In this document: positions 8,024-14,254 of the stretch, in pieces | Layout: every line of letters begins with the position of its first letter | Position numbering within the stretch: position 1 is the first letter of the stretch | Virus record (IMG/VR): IMGVR_UViG_3300009130_000157 | Location: 1-21,888 of that record | DNA: 21,888 nt | Direction: 5' to 3' (one strand) | Origin: a virus | Translations under genes and position numbers: made by a program | The notes under the pieces: model-generated | Seen by the model: only the letters and a program-made list of their open reading frames with translations | Told to the model about the DNA's origin: nothing | The model's database searches: none

Positions 8024-8464
8024 TTAGGCATTTTCTTTAGGTTCCACTCTCATGAACACATTAGGTTCACGTACCATAACACATTCGCGACCGTTGAAAT
8101 CAACCACCTTCATACCTGCGGATTTAGACACAACTACATACTGGCCAACTTTAGAGAACTTTACATTACTACCCACCATCTGAATCTTTAGAACTCGGTA
8201 TAGTGAATTCTCCTCATCCTCCTCAGGATCTCCTGTAAGGTGGATACCACCCTCGGAAACTCTCTCACCATTCTCATTGACCCCCTCAACATGAAACTCG
8301 CCTAGGATGATATCATCGAACACTTCAACAATATCGAAATTATCGGTAGGGATATTATAGTTGATATCATCAACTACTAAAGAACCAGTACTTGTCTCAA
8401 TTTGATTGGAATGACATCCACTAGTGGTGGATACTTCCATGTTTGTGAACTTGCTTTCACTCAT
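8024..8464 (-). CDS. GroES/gp31-like co-chaperonin
   Basis: A 146-residue protein. Residues about 45-140 follow the GroES fold order: 'VFDDIILGEF' (first strand), a loop ending 'ERVSEGGIHLTGD' that matches the GroES mobile loop (compare 'SAGGIVL'), 'YRVLKIQMVGSN', 'FSKVGQYVVVSKSAGMKV', and finally 'GRECVMVREPNVFMRV' like the terminal GroES strands. Phage GroES-like proteins (T4 gp31, RB49 CocO) replace host GroES on GroEL and are needed to fold the major capsid protein; that this one does so is inferred. The first 40 residues are an extra Ser/Thr-rich extension. The promoter is TTGACA, 16 nt, TAAATA, then 5 nt to ATG. It is divergent from 8513. Confidence 0.65.
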   Translation of the reverse strand: MSESKFTNMEVSTTSGCHSNQIETSTGSLVVDDINYNIPTDNFDIVEVFDDIILGEFHVEGVNENGERVSEGGIHLTGDPEEDEENSLYRVLKIQMVGSNVKFSKVGQYVVVSKSAGMKVVDFNGRECVMVREPNVFMRVEPKENA

Positions 8465-8469
8465 ATAAA

Positions 8470-8497
8470 TATTTACTTTCTAAAAATATGTTGTCAA
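8470..8497 (-). promoter_or_regulatory. Promoter of GroES-like gene
   Basis: TTGACA (8492-8497), a 16-nt spacer and TAAATA (8470-8475), then 5 nt to the ATG at 8464. The box lies in the palindrome TAAATATTTA. Confidence 0.65.
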
Positions 8498-8501
8498 CGT
8501 A

Positions 8502-8507
8502 TAATTA
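8502..8507 (+). promoter_or_regulatory. TAATTA box, 94-residue gene
   Basis: TAATTA 5 nt before the ATG at 8513, close to the divergent GroES-like promoter; no -35 of its own. Confidence 0.5.
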
Positions 8508-8512
8508 ATAAT

Positions 8513-8797
8513 ATGAACGATTTCATTACAACTTGTAAACTATTCTCCATGGAGCACTTTGGTGAGGATATTGAGACCCCTACCAAGGAGAGTGTTGGTA
8601 TCAGCGAAAGAGTTTCGGTGGTAGAATCCGTAAAGGCAGATTTAAATAAGGGAGGTATTCACAAATATGATAGTTACTTGGATAACTTGAAGACCATCTA
8701 TGAATCATTAGAACCATCAGATCTATCACAATCCCTTCTTTTAGGCGTAGATCAGAATTTTAAAACCTTCATCCAAGGGGTTGACGAAAGCATCTAA
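8513..8797 (+). CDS. Hypothetical 94-residue protein
   Basis: Not recognised. It is acidic and predicted mostly helical ('SERVSVVESVKADLNKGGIH', then 'YDSYLDNLKTIYESLEPSDL'), with no membrane segment. I chose the ATG at 8513 because a TAATTA box lies exactly 5 nt before it; the longer open frame upstream would run through the divergent promoter region. It is followed 17 nt later by another acidic protein on the same strand, so the two may form a small unit. A head-core or scaffold role is conceivable from its size and charge, but the sequence does not prove it. Confidence 0.7.
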   Translation: MNDFITTCKLFSMEHFGEDIETPTKESVGISERVSVVESVKADLNKGGIHKYDSYLDNLKTIYESLEPSDLSQSLLLGVDQNFKTFIQGVDESI

Positions 8798-8808
8798 ATA
8801 AGTAAATT
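8781..8808 (+). promoter_or_regulatory. Promoter of acidic 190-residue gene
   Basis: TTGACG (8781-8786), a 16-nt spacer and TAAATT (8803-8808), then 6 nt to the ATG at 8815. It overlaps the end of the preceding gene. Confidence 0.5.
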
Positions 8809-8814
8809 ACTATA

Positions 8815-9387
8815 ATGAAATTTAGAGACTATTTTACAGAGGTATACGAATCAATTATTATACTAGAGGACGACTCCTTATCAAGTAATAAGCCTGAGGA
8901 TGATAGCCTTTCTGGTAGTGACACACCTGAGGATAGCAATGATCTCCTAGATCCCGATCAAGAGTCCGCATTGGTGGATACCGAAACATTTGACGAGGAT
9001 GAATCTAAGTTTGTTGACATGACAAACCTCCTTCTGAATTCACTAAGATTTAAACCAAGTGATGAATTCAAAGCATATCTAAAAATGCCTAGATTCCATA
9101 ACCTAAGTGCTGTGGACAAGTTGATCACCATTAGGAACGTCCTATCCGACCACCCTGAAAAAATCATCAAAGAGGCTGATGAGGCTACGGACACCCCTGC
9201 CGAGTTCGGGGATGTTGATCTGGGTAAACTAACTGAGGCGGATGAAATGGATCTACTGAGGCTCATTATAAGAGCCATCAAAGTAAATCCGTATGCTATG
9301 GATATCACTCTTCGAGAACTACCATCAGAGGCAACTCCTGAAAATTACATGAACATCATTGAGACTATCGAAGGAGTACTATTTTAA
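8815..9387 (+). CDS. Hypothetical acidic 190-residue protein
   Basis: Not recognised. Residues 15-65 are very acidic and low-complexity ('EDDSLSSNKPEDDSLSGSDT' and similar). Residues 75-190 look like a helical domain ('AVDKLITIRNVLSDHPEKII', then 'EADEMDLLRLIIRAIKVNPY'). A TTGACG, 16 nt, TAAATT promoter sits 6 nt before the ATG; the -35 is inside the preceding gene. Its stop shares TTAA with the converging 54-residue gene. Acidic low-complexity plus helices would suit a scaffold or core protein, but this is only a guess from composition. Confidence 0.7.
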   Translation: MKFRDYFTEVYESIIILEDDSLSSNKPEDDSLSGSDTPEDSNDLLDPDQESALVDTETFDEDESKFVDMTNLLLNSLRFKPSDEFKAYLKMPRFHNLSAVDKLITIRNVLSDHPEKIIKEADEATDTPAEFGDVDLGKLTEADEMDLLRLIIRAIKVNPYAMDITLRELPSEATPENYMNIIETIEGVLF

Positions 9388-9548
9388 TCCTCGTACTCAG
9401 AGATGACCATATCGCGAGCGTCTTGATAACGCTGTTCGACTTTGGCTTTGATTACATCTGACAGCTTTTTATCAGCAGCTTGGTGATCATCATCGGTCGT
9501 CAAGTTGATAAAATCACGGATATCCTTTTTAATATTGTTATCTTCCAT
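9384..9548 (-). CDS. Small 54-residue protein, faintly prohead-core-like
   Basis: A short gene, ATG at 9548 and TAA at 9384. It starts 'MEDNNIKKDIRDFINLTTDD' and is a charged, helical protein (over one third Asp, Glu, Lys, Arg). The pattern 'DFIN...DD.qAa...L...I..K...' recalls short T4-like proteins that carry a 'DFINAL..GD...A' segment and are often listed as prohead core components, but I cannot confirm the link. A TAAATA box lies 5 nt before the ATG and overlaps the stop codon of the upstream tail tube-like gene. The coding evidence is the box, the 4-nt gap from the upstream gene and the exact shared-stop junction with its convergent neighbour. Confidence 0.65.
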   Translation of the reverse strand: MEDNNIKKDIRDFINLTTDDDHQAADKKLSDVIKAKVEQRYQDARDMVISEYED

Positions 9549-9552
9549 AATA

Positions 9553-10164
9553 TTATTTAGGGGCTAGTTCGAATGAAAGGAAGTCAAAAGAGAAAGTAAA
9601 ATCGATGAATATGGATTCCCCTGATGATCTATAGTCGAGGGGTATGGATCCGATACTCACTGGAATAACACCTTGGAAACTATACATCCCCGCAGGTTTT
9701 CGATATTCGTCTAATAGGATTACATCATAGGTAGTCTCATAAGATGACTTCTCCTTGTTACTCATGGCACCCTTACTGGTATCCACCAACATATTCACCC
9801 ACTTATAGAGAGTGTTGTAGTTGAGTAACTGATCGTCTAGTTTGAAACTTACAGTTACATCCGAGAACGGCTCCAAACTCTTGCTACTTTCCCTGCGTGT
9901 AGCCGATAGGTATTTTTTCTCTTGTGTGGGTACCGTGATTGGTGGTATCTCAAAGTTCATCACAGACAATTGCAAGTGCTTTAGTGAGATATCACTAACC
10001 CTACCACATACCTCACTGACATACCCGCCGAGACAATCGGGTATATTTAGGACGGTTAGGAAATTATCATCAACTAACCTATTCAGATCACTAACACCAT
10101 TAGATACCCCGTGGGGTATCGGTGTTGTATCGATTATATCGCACTTCGGTAAATTATCTGACAT
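9553..10164 (-). CDS. Tail tube-like (gp19-fold) structural protein
   Basis: A 203-residue protein. It follows the T4 tail-tube family layout: an early 'NFLTVLNIPD' strand, 'NFEIPPITVPTQ' in the middle, 'VTVSFKLDDQLLNYNTLYKW' with the family's 'F..D..l.NY..l..W' pattern near residues 105-125, then 'YDVILLDEYRKPAGMYSFQG', 'VIPVSIGSIPLDY' and a final 'FIDFTFSFDFLSFEL'. T4 gp19 is about 163 residues; the extra length here is mostly N-terminal. It could be the tube itself, a baseplate tube initiator (gp48/gp54 type) or a tube terminator. The start codon abuts an 8-bp inverted repeat, and a TAATTA box lies 6 nt upstream. Confidence 0.6.
   Translation of the reverse strand: MSDNLPKCDIIDTTPIPHGVSNGVSDLNRLVDDNFLTVLNIPDCLGGYVSEVCGRVSDISLKHLQLSVMNFEIPPITVPTQEKKYLSATRRESSKSLEPFSDVTVSFKLDDQLLNYNTLYKWVNMLVDTSKGAMSNKEKSSYETTYDVILLDEYRKPAGMYSFQGVIPVSIGSIPLDYRSSGESIFIDFTFSFDFLSFELAPK
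9554..9559 (-). promoter_or_regulatory. TAAATA box, 54-residue gene
   Basis: TAAATA 5 nt before the ATG at 9548, overlapping the tube-like gene's stop codon. Confidence 0.45.
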
Positions 10165-10181
10165 CCCTAATAATTAGGGAT
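10163..10181 (-). promoter_or_regulatory. Inverted repeat and TAATTA box at tube-like gene start
   Basis: ATCCCTAA and TTAGGGAT (8 bp, perfect) around a 3-nt centre. TAATTA (10171-10176) is in the middle, 6 nt before the ATG, whose first two bases belong to one arm. Confidence 0.55.
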
Positions 10182-10340
10182 CTATCCTTCTATTAGCTCA
10201 TTAGTAGAACCCTCAGGCTCGGGAATGCGTGGTAATTGTTCAAGGATAAGCATCGGAATGTGTACATCTTTGTATGGCAACTCTGCCAAAATTTCCAATA
10301 TATCCCTCAATTGTTGTTCCTCAATTTGAAATTTACTCAT
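10182..10340 (-). CDS. Small 52-residue protein
   Basis: A short frame with ATG at 10340 and TAG at 10182. The N-terminal half is amphipathic ('MSKFQIEEQQLRDILEILAE') and the rest has several prolines. No family is recognised. Its ATG overlaps the stop of the upstream gene by 8 nt, an arrangement seen in translationally coupled phage genes, and it fills the whole gap to the tube-like gene. Support is positional rather than by homology. Confidence 0.5.
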   Translation of the reverse strand: MSKFQIEEQQLRDILEILAELPYKDVHIPMLILEQLPRIPEPEGSTNELIEG

Positions 10341-10743
10341 CAGTTTTTTCGTAAGAAATTAAAATACCTTCATCGACCATCTCCCTACACACCTCAACCA
10401 TAGAAATGGCACTGGTGATACTAGCATCTGCCGACATCTCCGTAGGGAAATTATAACAACTAACTCTATTACCACCAATATCATACCCCATGATTATATA
10501 AGAATTCATATATTCCTCCATAGTGGTCATAAGTGATTTTAAATGGGTGTCGGACATAGGGGAGTTTCTTCTATCGGGCATTTTACTAAACTCCTCACCA
10601 TCCTCACCTATCACCTCAATCTCCTTAAACAACCTAAGGGATTCTAGGAATTTAATTGCACCCTCCTGTTGATCGCCCTCTAGCTCAAGACTATCGAGCA
10701 CGGATTGCTCTAGACTCATATCTGGTTCTTTAGATTTACTCAT
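10333..10743 (-). CDS. Hypothetical 136-residue protein
   Basis: Not recognised. Residues 1-60 are acidic and helical ('LEQSVLDSLELEGDQQEGAI'). Residues 70-136 contain 'NSYIIMGYDIGGNRVSCYNF', a likely beta-hairpin, followed by a helix 'ITSAISMVEVCREMVDEGIL' and a closing strand 'ISYEKTDE'. The layout suggests a small alpha/beta domain. Two starts are possible, 10755 and 10743; I prefer 10743 because it sits 1 nt after the upstream stop, whereas 10755 would overlap it. The downstream end overlaps the 52-residue gene by 8 nt. Confidence 0.65.
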   Translation of the reverse strand: MSKSKEPDMSLEQSVLDSLELEGDQQEGAIKFLESLRLFKEIEVIGEDGEEFSKMPDRRNSPMSDTHLKSLMTTMEEYMNSYIIMGYDIGGNRVSCYNFPTEMSADASITSAISMVEVCREMVDEGILISYEKTDE

Positions 10744-10744
10744 A

Positions 10745-11236
10745 TCAAACGTCATTAAATTTTTTAGTGATACCCATCTCGTGTAGATCTTGTATGATGA
10801 CTTCCATACTCTGTGTACTTAGACGCCTTCTTAAAGGTTTCACATACTGCCCACCGTCATATATCTCGAAGTAATCACTACCCACCTGTTCAAACCCCTC
10901 GTCAACATCCTTGAAATTTTTGTAGAATGTCAGGAATACATTATCCCTACCACCGTCTATGAGAATAGTCCACACACGGGAATCCCTTTGGTTGTAGTTG
11001 GGACAGGTATTGGTGTATCGAATGAATTCCGTTTTAAATTTATTAATGGTGTTGCATATCTCCCGCCCACTGAAGTGCTTACCCTCAGGGAATACCTTAT
11101 GTATGAACTTATTGAAATCCTTTTCCAGTGAGACACTATCCGTAATCCCTAACAACTTATCTGCCTTATACCCACAATCGCGCAGGCGTTTGAGCATATA
11201 GGAGGCTTTGGTTATATTGGATGTTATCTCAGCCAT
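10745..11236 (-). CDS. Conserved T4-like hypothetical protein, 163 residues
   Basis: Residues 1-25 ('TSNITKASYMLKRLRDCGYK') and the C-terminal half ('SRVWTILIDGGRDNVFLTFY', then 'YFEIYDGGQYVKPLRRRLST' and 'MEVIIQDLHEMGI') match a conserved protein I remember from marine T4-like phages, in which a 'DxRxWt..iD' strand pair is followed by 'YDGGr.vkP'. No activity is known to me. Its ATG overlaps the stop of the clamp-like gene (TAATG), which ties its expression to DNA replication. There is no box promoter or Shine-Dalgarno of its own. Confidence 0.6.
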   Translation of the reverse strand: MAEITSNITKASYMLKRLRDCGYKADKLLGITDSVSLEKDFNKFIHKVFPEGKHFSGREICNTINKFKTEFIRYTNTCPNYNQRDSRVWTILIDGGRDNVFLTFYKNFKDVDEGFEQVGSDYFEIYDGGQYVKPLRRRLSTQSMEVIIQDLHEMGITKKFNDV

Positions 11237-11988
11237 TAATCAAATTTAGCCACGAAGCAATACTTCACGGTGGTTTCGGTTTTATCGATAAGTGTCATCA
11301 TTTTATGGTTAGATGTCTCGGATAGGGTTACACCCGTCCGCCCCACTACATTAAAGATAAACTTGGAGAATTTGGAATACTTGGAGAATACATCACAGTT
11401 AGGAATCTGTAGTTTGAAACTATCCCTATCCTCGTTCCCTAGAATTAGGTGGTTCTCCTCAGTGTCCTCGTCGTATTTAATGTACGCCAAATCATCCGAC
11501 ACGGTCGAACTAGCCTTTTGAATAGTCTCCACCACGCCTTTATCAAGCTTAATACCCTCGGTCATTAAACTCCTAATAGCATCGAATCTAGACGGCTTCC
11601 AGAAGGTCTTGTCCTTGGATGCCAGCATGGCATCATAAAGTCGGTATCTGGATGTCTGCTTCTCCCCCTCGGCGATGATGTGACTACTAGTCACTCTAAT
11701 AACCACTTTATCACTATCAATCAAAGATAGGGACTTCTGCATACGAGACGGATCACGAACATAGAACACCTCACCCTCATCTAGGGTGGAGGACTCAGGC
11801 TCAAATTCCATGTACAGACCAATAGTGGCTTTACTCTCTTTGGCTCTGTGTGCACAGAACACTACGATTTTGCCATTTATGAAATAGAATGGTAGGAACT
11901 CAGATCCTGCCTTGAATTTGTTAATAGGATCCAGAAAATTCTTCTGGAATTCGATCTTGTCGATGGTGAATGTCTTACTAGCTGCCAT
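11236..11988 (-). CDS. Probable sliding clamp (gp45-like)
   Basis: A 250-residue protein with the two-domain layout of T4 gp45 (about 228 residues). 'EGEVFYVRDPSRMQKSLSLI', then DSDKVVIRVTSSHI, aligns in pattern with gp45's 'iyDln.fLg.lsl.....i.......i'. The second half starts with a helix ('LDKGVVETIQKASSTVSDDL') and ends 'KMMTLIDKTETTVKYCFVAK', like the last strand pair of phage clamps. The clamp would tether gp43 to DNA and, in T4, also activates late promoters through gp33. It lies downstream of gp32 rather than beside gp43 as in T4. I saw no clamp-loader genes (gp44/gp62) in the window. Pattern match only; moderate confidence. Confidence 0.55.
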   Translation of the reverse strand: MAASKTFTIDKIEFQKNFLDPINKFKAGSEFLPFYFINGKIVVFCAHRAKESKATIGLYMEFEPESSTLDEGEVFYVRDPSRMQKSLSLIDSDKVVIRVTSSHIIAEGEKQTSRYRLYDAMLASKDKTFWKPSRFDAIRSLMTEGIKLDKGVVETIQKASSTVSDDLAYIKYDEDTEENHLILGNEDRDSFKLQIPNCDVFSKYSKFSKFIFNVVGRTGVTLSETSNHKMMTLIDKTETTVKYCFVAKFD

Positions 11989-12544
11989 TTTTTAAATGCT
12001 CCAATATTTTTACTTGAGTATCAAGTATTGTTTTTTGTTGTTCCACAACTTTAGCATAAGTTTTTTCAATTGCAACAATCTTCGTCAATATAATGTTCTC
12101 AAGGTTTGGAGGAATCACAACACCCCCACCACCATATTGTTGGGGCATGGGCTGGGGTGTAGGGTGAGGTTGGGGCTGGGGTGTAGGGTGGGTAATATGT
12201 GGTAATGTACTAACCACGGGCTGTTGTGGTTGCTGATATACGTTTTCAGGGTTCAACCCCGCCTCCTGTGAAGCTTTTATGGTTTCTTGACGGATCAACT
12301 CTTCAACCACCGCAGGATCATTAAACGAGCCACCCCCATCAATTGAAGGAGTATTACTATTAATGGGGGAGATCATAGAATCCCTATTCCCCGAATTATC
12401 AAATGATTTGTTGATGCCTTGAGCCTCCATGTTATTCATACCAGCCAATAGGTTGAAAGCCTCCATGGCATCAGCCTGAGGGGGTGCATCGGTAGACATT
12501 GACTGCTCCGCTATCCTCTGGAGTTCCATTTCTTCATTATCCAT
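11978..12544 (-). CDS. Pro/Gln-rich protein with C-terminal coiled coil
   Basis: A 188-residue protein from the chosen start. An acidic, Asn/Ser-rich N-terminus (1-100) is followed by a Pro/Gln/His linker (about 104-145) holding two copies of 'HPTPQP', then GGGG, then a helix (about 150-188, 'LENIILTKIVAIEKTYAKVV', then QQKTILDTQVKILEHL) with heptad-like hydrophobics. It looks like a disordered adaptor with an oligomerising tail; no family is recognised. The start at 12544 is fixed by TTGACA, 16 nt, TAAATA, then 5 nt to ATG; the longer frame to 12577 would run through the terminator. It overlaps the clamp-like gene by 11 nt, so it may act with the clamp. Confidence 0.7.
   Translation of the reverse strand: MDNEEMELQRIAEQSMSTDAPPQADAMEAFNLLAGMNNMEAQGINKSFDNSGNRDSMISPINSNTPSIDGGGSFNDPAVVEELIRQETIKASQEAGLNPENVYQQPQQPVVSTLPHITHPTPQPQPHPTPQPMPQQYGGGGVVIPPNLENIILTKIVAIEKTYAKVVEQQKTILDTQVKILEHLKNGS
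12149..12190 (-). repeat. Two 18-nt exact repeats, period 24
   Basis: 12149-12166 and 12173-12190 are identical. They encode the duplicated HPTPQP in the Pro/Gln-rich linker. Confidence 0.8.
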
Positions 12545-12549
12545 ACAGG

Positions 12550-12577
12550 TATTTATAAAAAAGGCACACGATGTCAA
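12550..12577 (-). promoter_or_regulatory. Promoter of Pro/Gln-rich protein and clamp unit
   Basis: TTGACA (12572-12577), a 16-nt spacer and TAAATA (12550-12555), then 5 nt to the ATG at 12544. With flanking bases the -10 reads TATAAATA, the T4 late consensus. The -35 lies in the loop of the gp32 terminator. Confidence 0.65.
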
Positions 12578-12589
12578 CCGTGTGCCTTT
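12560..12589 (-). terminator. Rho-independent terminator after gp32
   Basis: An 11-bp perfect stem (12560-12570 with 12579-12589), an 8-nt loop and a run of T on the minus strand, 12 nt after the gp32 stop. A weaker T-rich tract on the other side could allow bidirectional use. Confidence 0.85.
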
Positions 12590-12600
12590 GTTTTTTAATT

Positions 12601-13587
12601 TTACATAGAACTTAGAAGTTCGTCCAAATCTTCGTTACCCGTAGAAGGTGTTCCCGATTTAGCATCAACTTTAGGGTCACTTGCAGGTGCCTCTTGTTTG
12701 ACCTCTGGGATGTCTGGGATGTCATCATCTTCGTCATCATCAGAACCGAAGTAGTTAGCAGAATTCTGTTGAGGAGGGTCATTAGAGGCAGAAGCTTGTG
12801 GGTTATTACCGAGTAGGTATTTCTGAATGATTTCCTCTAGTGTATCCTCAGATTTAACCTCATCAAGGAGATCGAAGAGATTTACCGCAATCTCGGTGTA
12901 CGCCTTCATTTGTTCCTCAGGCTTGAGACTTGTGAAACCTTGAACCTTTTTACCTACGTCGAATGCCTTAACCTCGATGTCCACGAAACCCGAATCAGTC
13001 TGTGGTCCCTTCATTGTCATCTTGAGGGTCACACCATCCTCACCGAGTGAGTAAAGGTTACGGCGTGTGATTTCATTATCATCATCCTCAAGAACACTGG
13101 TAAGACACTTCATCATAGGAGAACCTGATCGTGGACGTTGTGGATCAACTGGCTTAGCACCATAGTTCATAACCTTGAACTGACCATCATTTTCTGGGTT
13201 GGCAGTGTCCTTGATCACGTATACATTAACGTATCGCTTTTCAGTAGGGTACATGAGTTTTGCCACATCCTTATTACCCATCTCGAAGATTTCACCTTGA
13301 CGCTTACGCCAATAATCTTCCTCGCCATATACTGATGGCGAGATACCCGCATACTGGCGCTTACCAGTAATTGGTGATTTGAATGAGTAGATCTTATACG
13401 GAAGGTAATAAGATGGCTTCTCGCGATTTGTGAAGTCGGGGAACATACGGAAATAGATTGTACGCTCCTCATTGGTTTTAACTCGAAGATCTAGCAGGCG
13501 TTCATCACGCTTCACAGTCTGTGTGTTGTTTTCTTCGAGTTGTTCTGTCGTCTGTTCGGCTAATGCGAATAAGTCGTCGGTATTCAT
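12601..13587 (-). CDS. 32: Single-stranded DNA-binding protein, gp32-like
   Basis: A 328-residue protein (T4 gp32 is 301). 'YVNVYVIKDTANPENDGQFK' matches T4 '[20 protein letters not shown]', and 'VKAFDVGKKVQGFTSL' matches the T4 'VKQVSGFS' segment. The C-terminus is acidic (DDDEDDD near residue 282) and ends 'NEDLDELLSSM', like T4 'DLDDLLNDL', which recruits other replication proteins. It would coat single-stranded DNA in replication and recombination. Oddly, it has one Cys and no His, so the zinc finger of T4 gp32 is missing; the matching place reads 'YGEEDYWRKRQGE'. The promoter is TTGCAA, 18 nt, TACAAT with a 18-nt leader, and a strong terminator follows. Confidence 0.88.
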   Translation of the reverse strand: MNTDDLFALAEQTTEQLEENNTQTVKRDERLLDLRVKTNEERTIYFRMFPDFTNREKPSYYLPYKIYSFKSPITGKRQYAGISPSVYGEEDYWRKRQGEIFEMGNKDVAKLMYPTEKRYVNVYVIKDTANPENDGQFKVMNYGAKPVDPQRPRSGSPMMKCLTSVLEDDDNEITRRNLYSLGEDGVTLKMTMKGPQTDSGFVDIEVKAFDVGKKVQGFTSLKPEEQMKAYTEIAVNLFDLLDEVKSEDTLEEIIQKYLLGNNPQASASNDPPQQNSANYFGSDDDEDDDIPDIPEVKQEAPASDPKVDAKSGTPSTGNEDLDELLSSM

Positions 13588-13594
13588 AATTTGT

Positions 13595-14254
13595 TTAGTT
13601 ACTTAATTGTATTTTTGTTTTTGCTTTGTTTGCAAGGATCTTATACTTGGTGGAGTTCAACCACCTCTGATTCAACATCAGTGGTGTGAAATCACCTACA
13701 TAAAAATTCCATACGTCAGTGTCCCTGTACAGGGACTTCAGTATACCATAAAAGTCGTGGAATGTAAATAGACTATATAAACAAACCTCGCCTCTCTTGG
13801 CGTGTAGTATGGAGGAGAATGTTGCGCTGCCGCTGTCTATATGAGACACATAATCTACCACACTGATGTTGTTTTCACAACAAAATTCTCTAATGAATTT
13901 GAAACTATCCACACATCTTTGTAGTGATCTAGGATCGTCCAAATCCAAACTCTTAATCACTTTAAGATATTTTGTATAGTATGTCAACCCCTTAGGATGA
14001 CAATAATTACTAATCGGTACCACTTTTACGTCCTTATTGAAGTAAAGTGTCGCCTCGAAGTATAATTTTCGGTTAATTTCGGGGTGCTTTTCGAACCACA
14101 AAGCTAGTTGTAGGTAATGTCTGTATCTACTGTCTTCCGTGAACCCCTTGAAGTTCTTCTTAATTCTGAACGGCTTTCGGTGGAAGCCTCTTGTAAATGC
14201 TAGATGGTCGTTGTATACGCTTTTAACGATCTCTGGAGTTTCCTGTTCCTTCAT
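13595..14254 (-). CDS. Probable helicase loader, gp59-like
   Basis: A 219-residue, basic, all-helical protein, close to T4 gp59 in length (217). 'YRHYLQLALWFEKHPEINRK' and 'TKYLKVIKSLDLDDPRSLQR' followed by 'FKFIREFCCENNISVVDYV' resemble in pattern the T4 'FYREYIGRLKQIKFKFEEDI' and 'YYFSKKVEVSAF' region. Identification rests mostly on position: T4 has 33-59-32 in this order, and here a 100-residue gene, this gene and gp32 follow in the same order after gp41. It would load gp41 helicase onto gp32-covered forks. Its ATG overlaps the upstream stop (ATGA), with AAGAAGGA immediately before it. Confidence 0.55.
   Translation of the reverse strand: MKEQETPEIVKSVYNDHLAFTRGFHRKPFRIKKNFKGFTEDSRYRHYLQLALWFEKHPEINRKLYFEATLYFNKDVKVVPISNYCHPKGLTYYTKYLKVIKSLDLDDPRSLQRCVDSFKFIREFCCENNISVVDYVSHIDSGSATFSSILHAKRGEVCLYSLFTFHDFYGILKSLYRDTDVWNFYVGDFTPLMLNQRWLNSTKYKILANKAKTKIQLSN
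13606..13635 (-). promoter_or_regulatory. Candidate gp32 promoter
   Basis: TTGCAA (13630-13635), an 18-nt spacer and TACAAT (13606-13611), then an 18-nt gap to the ATG at 13587. Unlike its neighbours it leaves room for a leader. Confidence 0.4.

Noticed and set aside
8958-9308. 116-codon open frame on the minus strand
   Set aside because: It is antisense to the acidic 190-residue gene; Ser-rich composition and no promoter or start signal.
10333-10755. UvsY assignment for the 136-residue protein
   Set aside because: The length is right, but no UvsY-like sequence pattern is visible and it is not beside uvsX.
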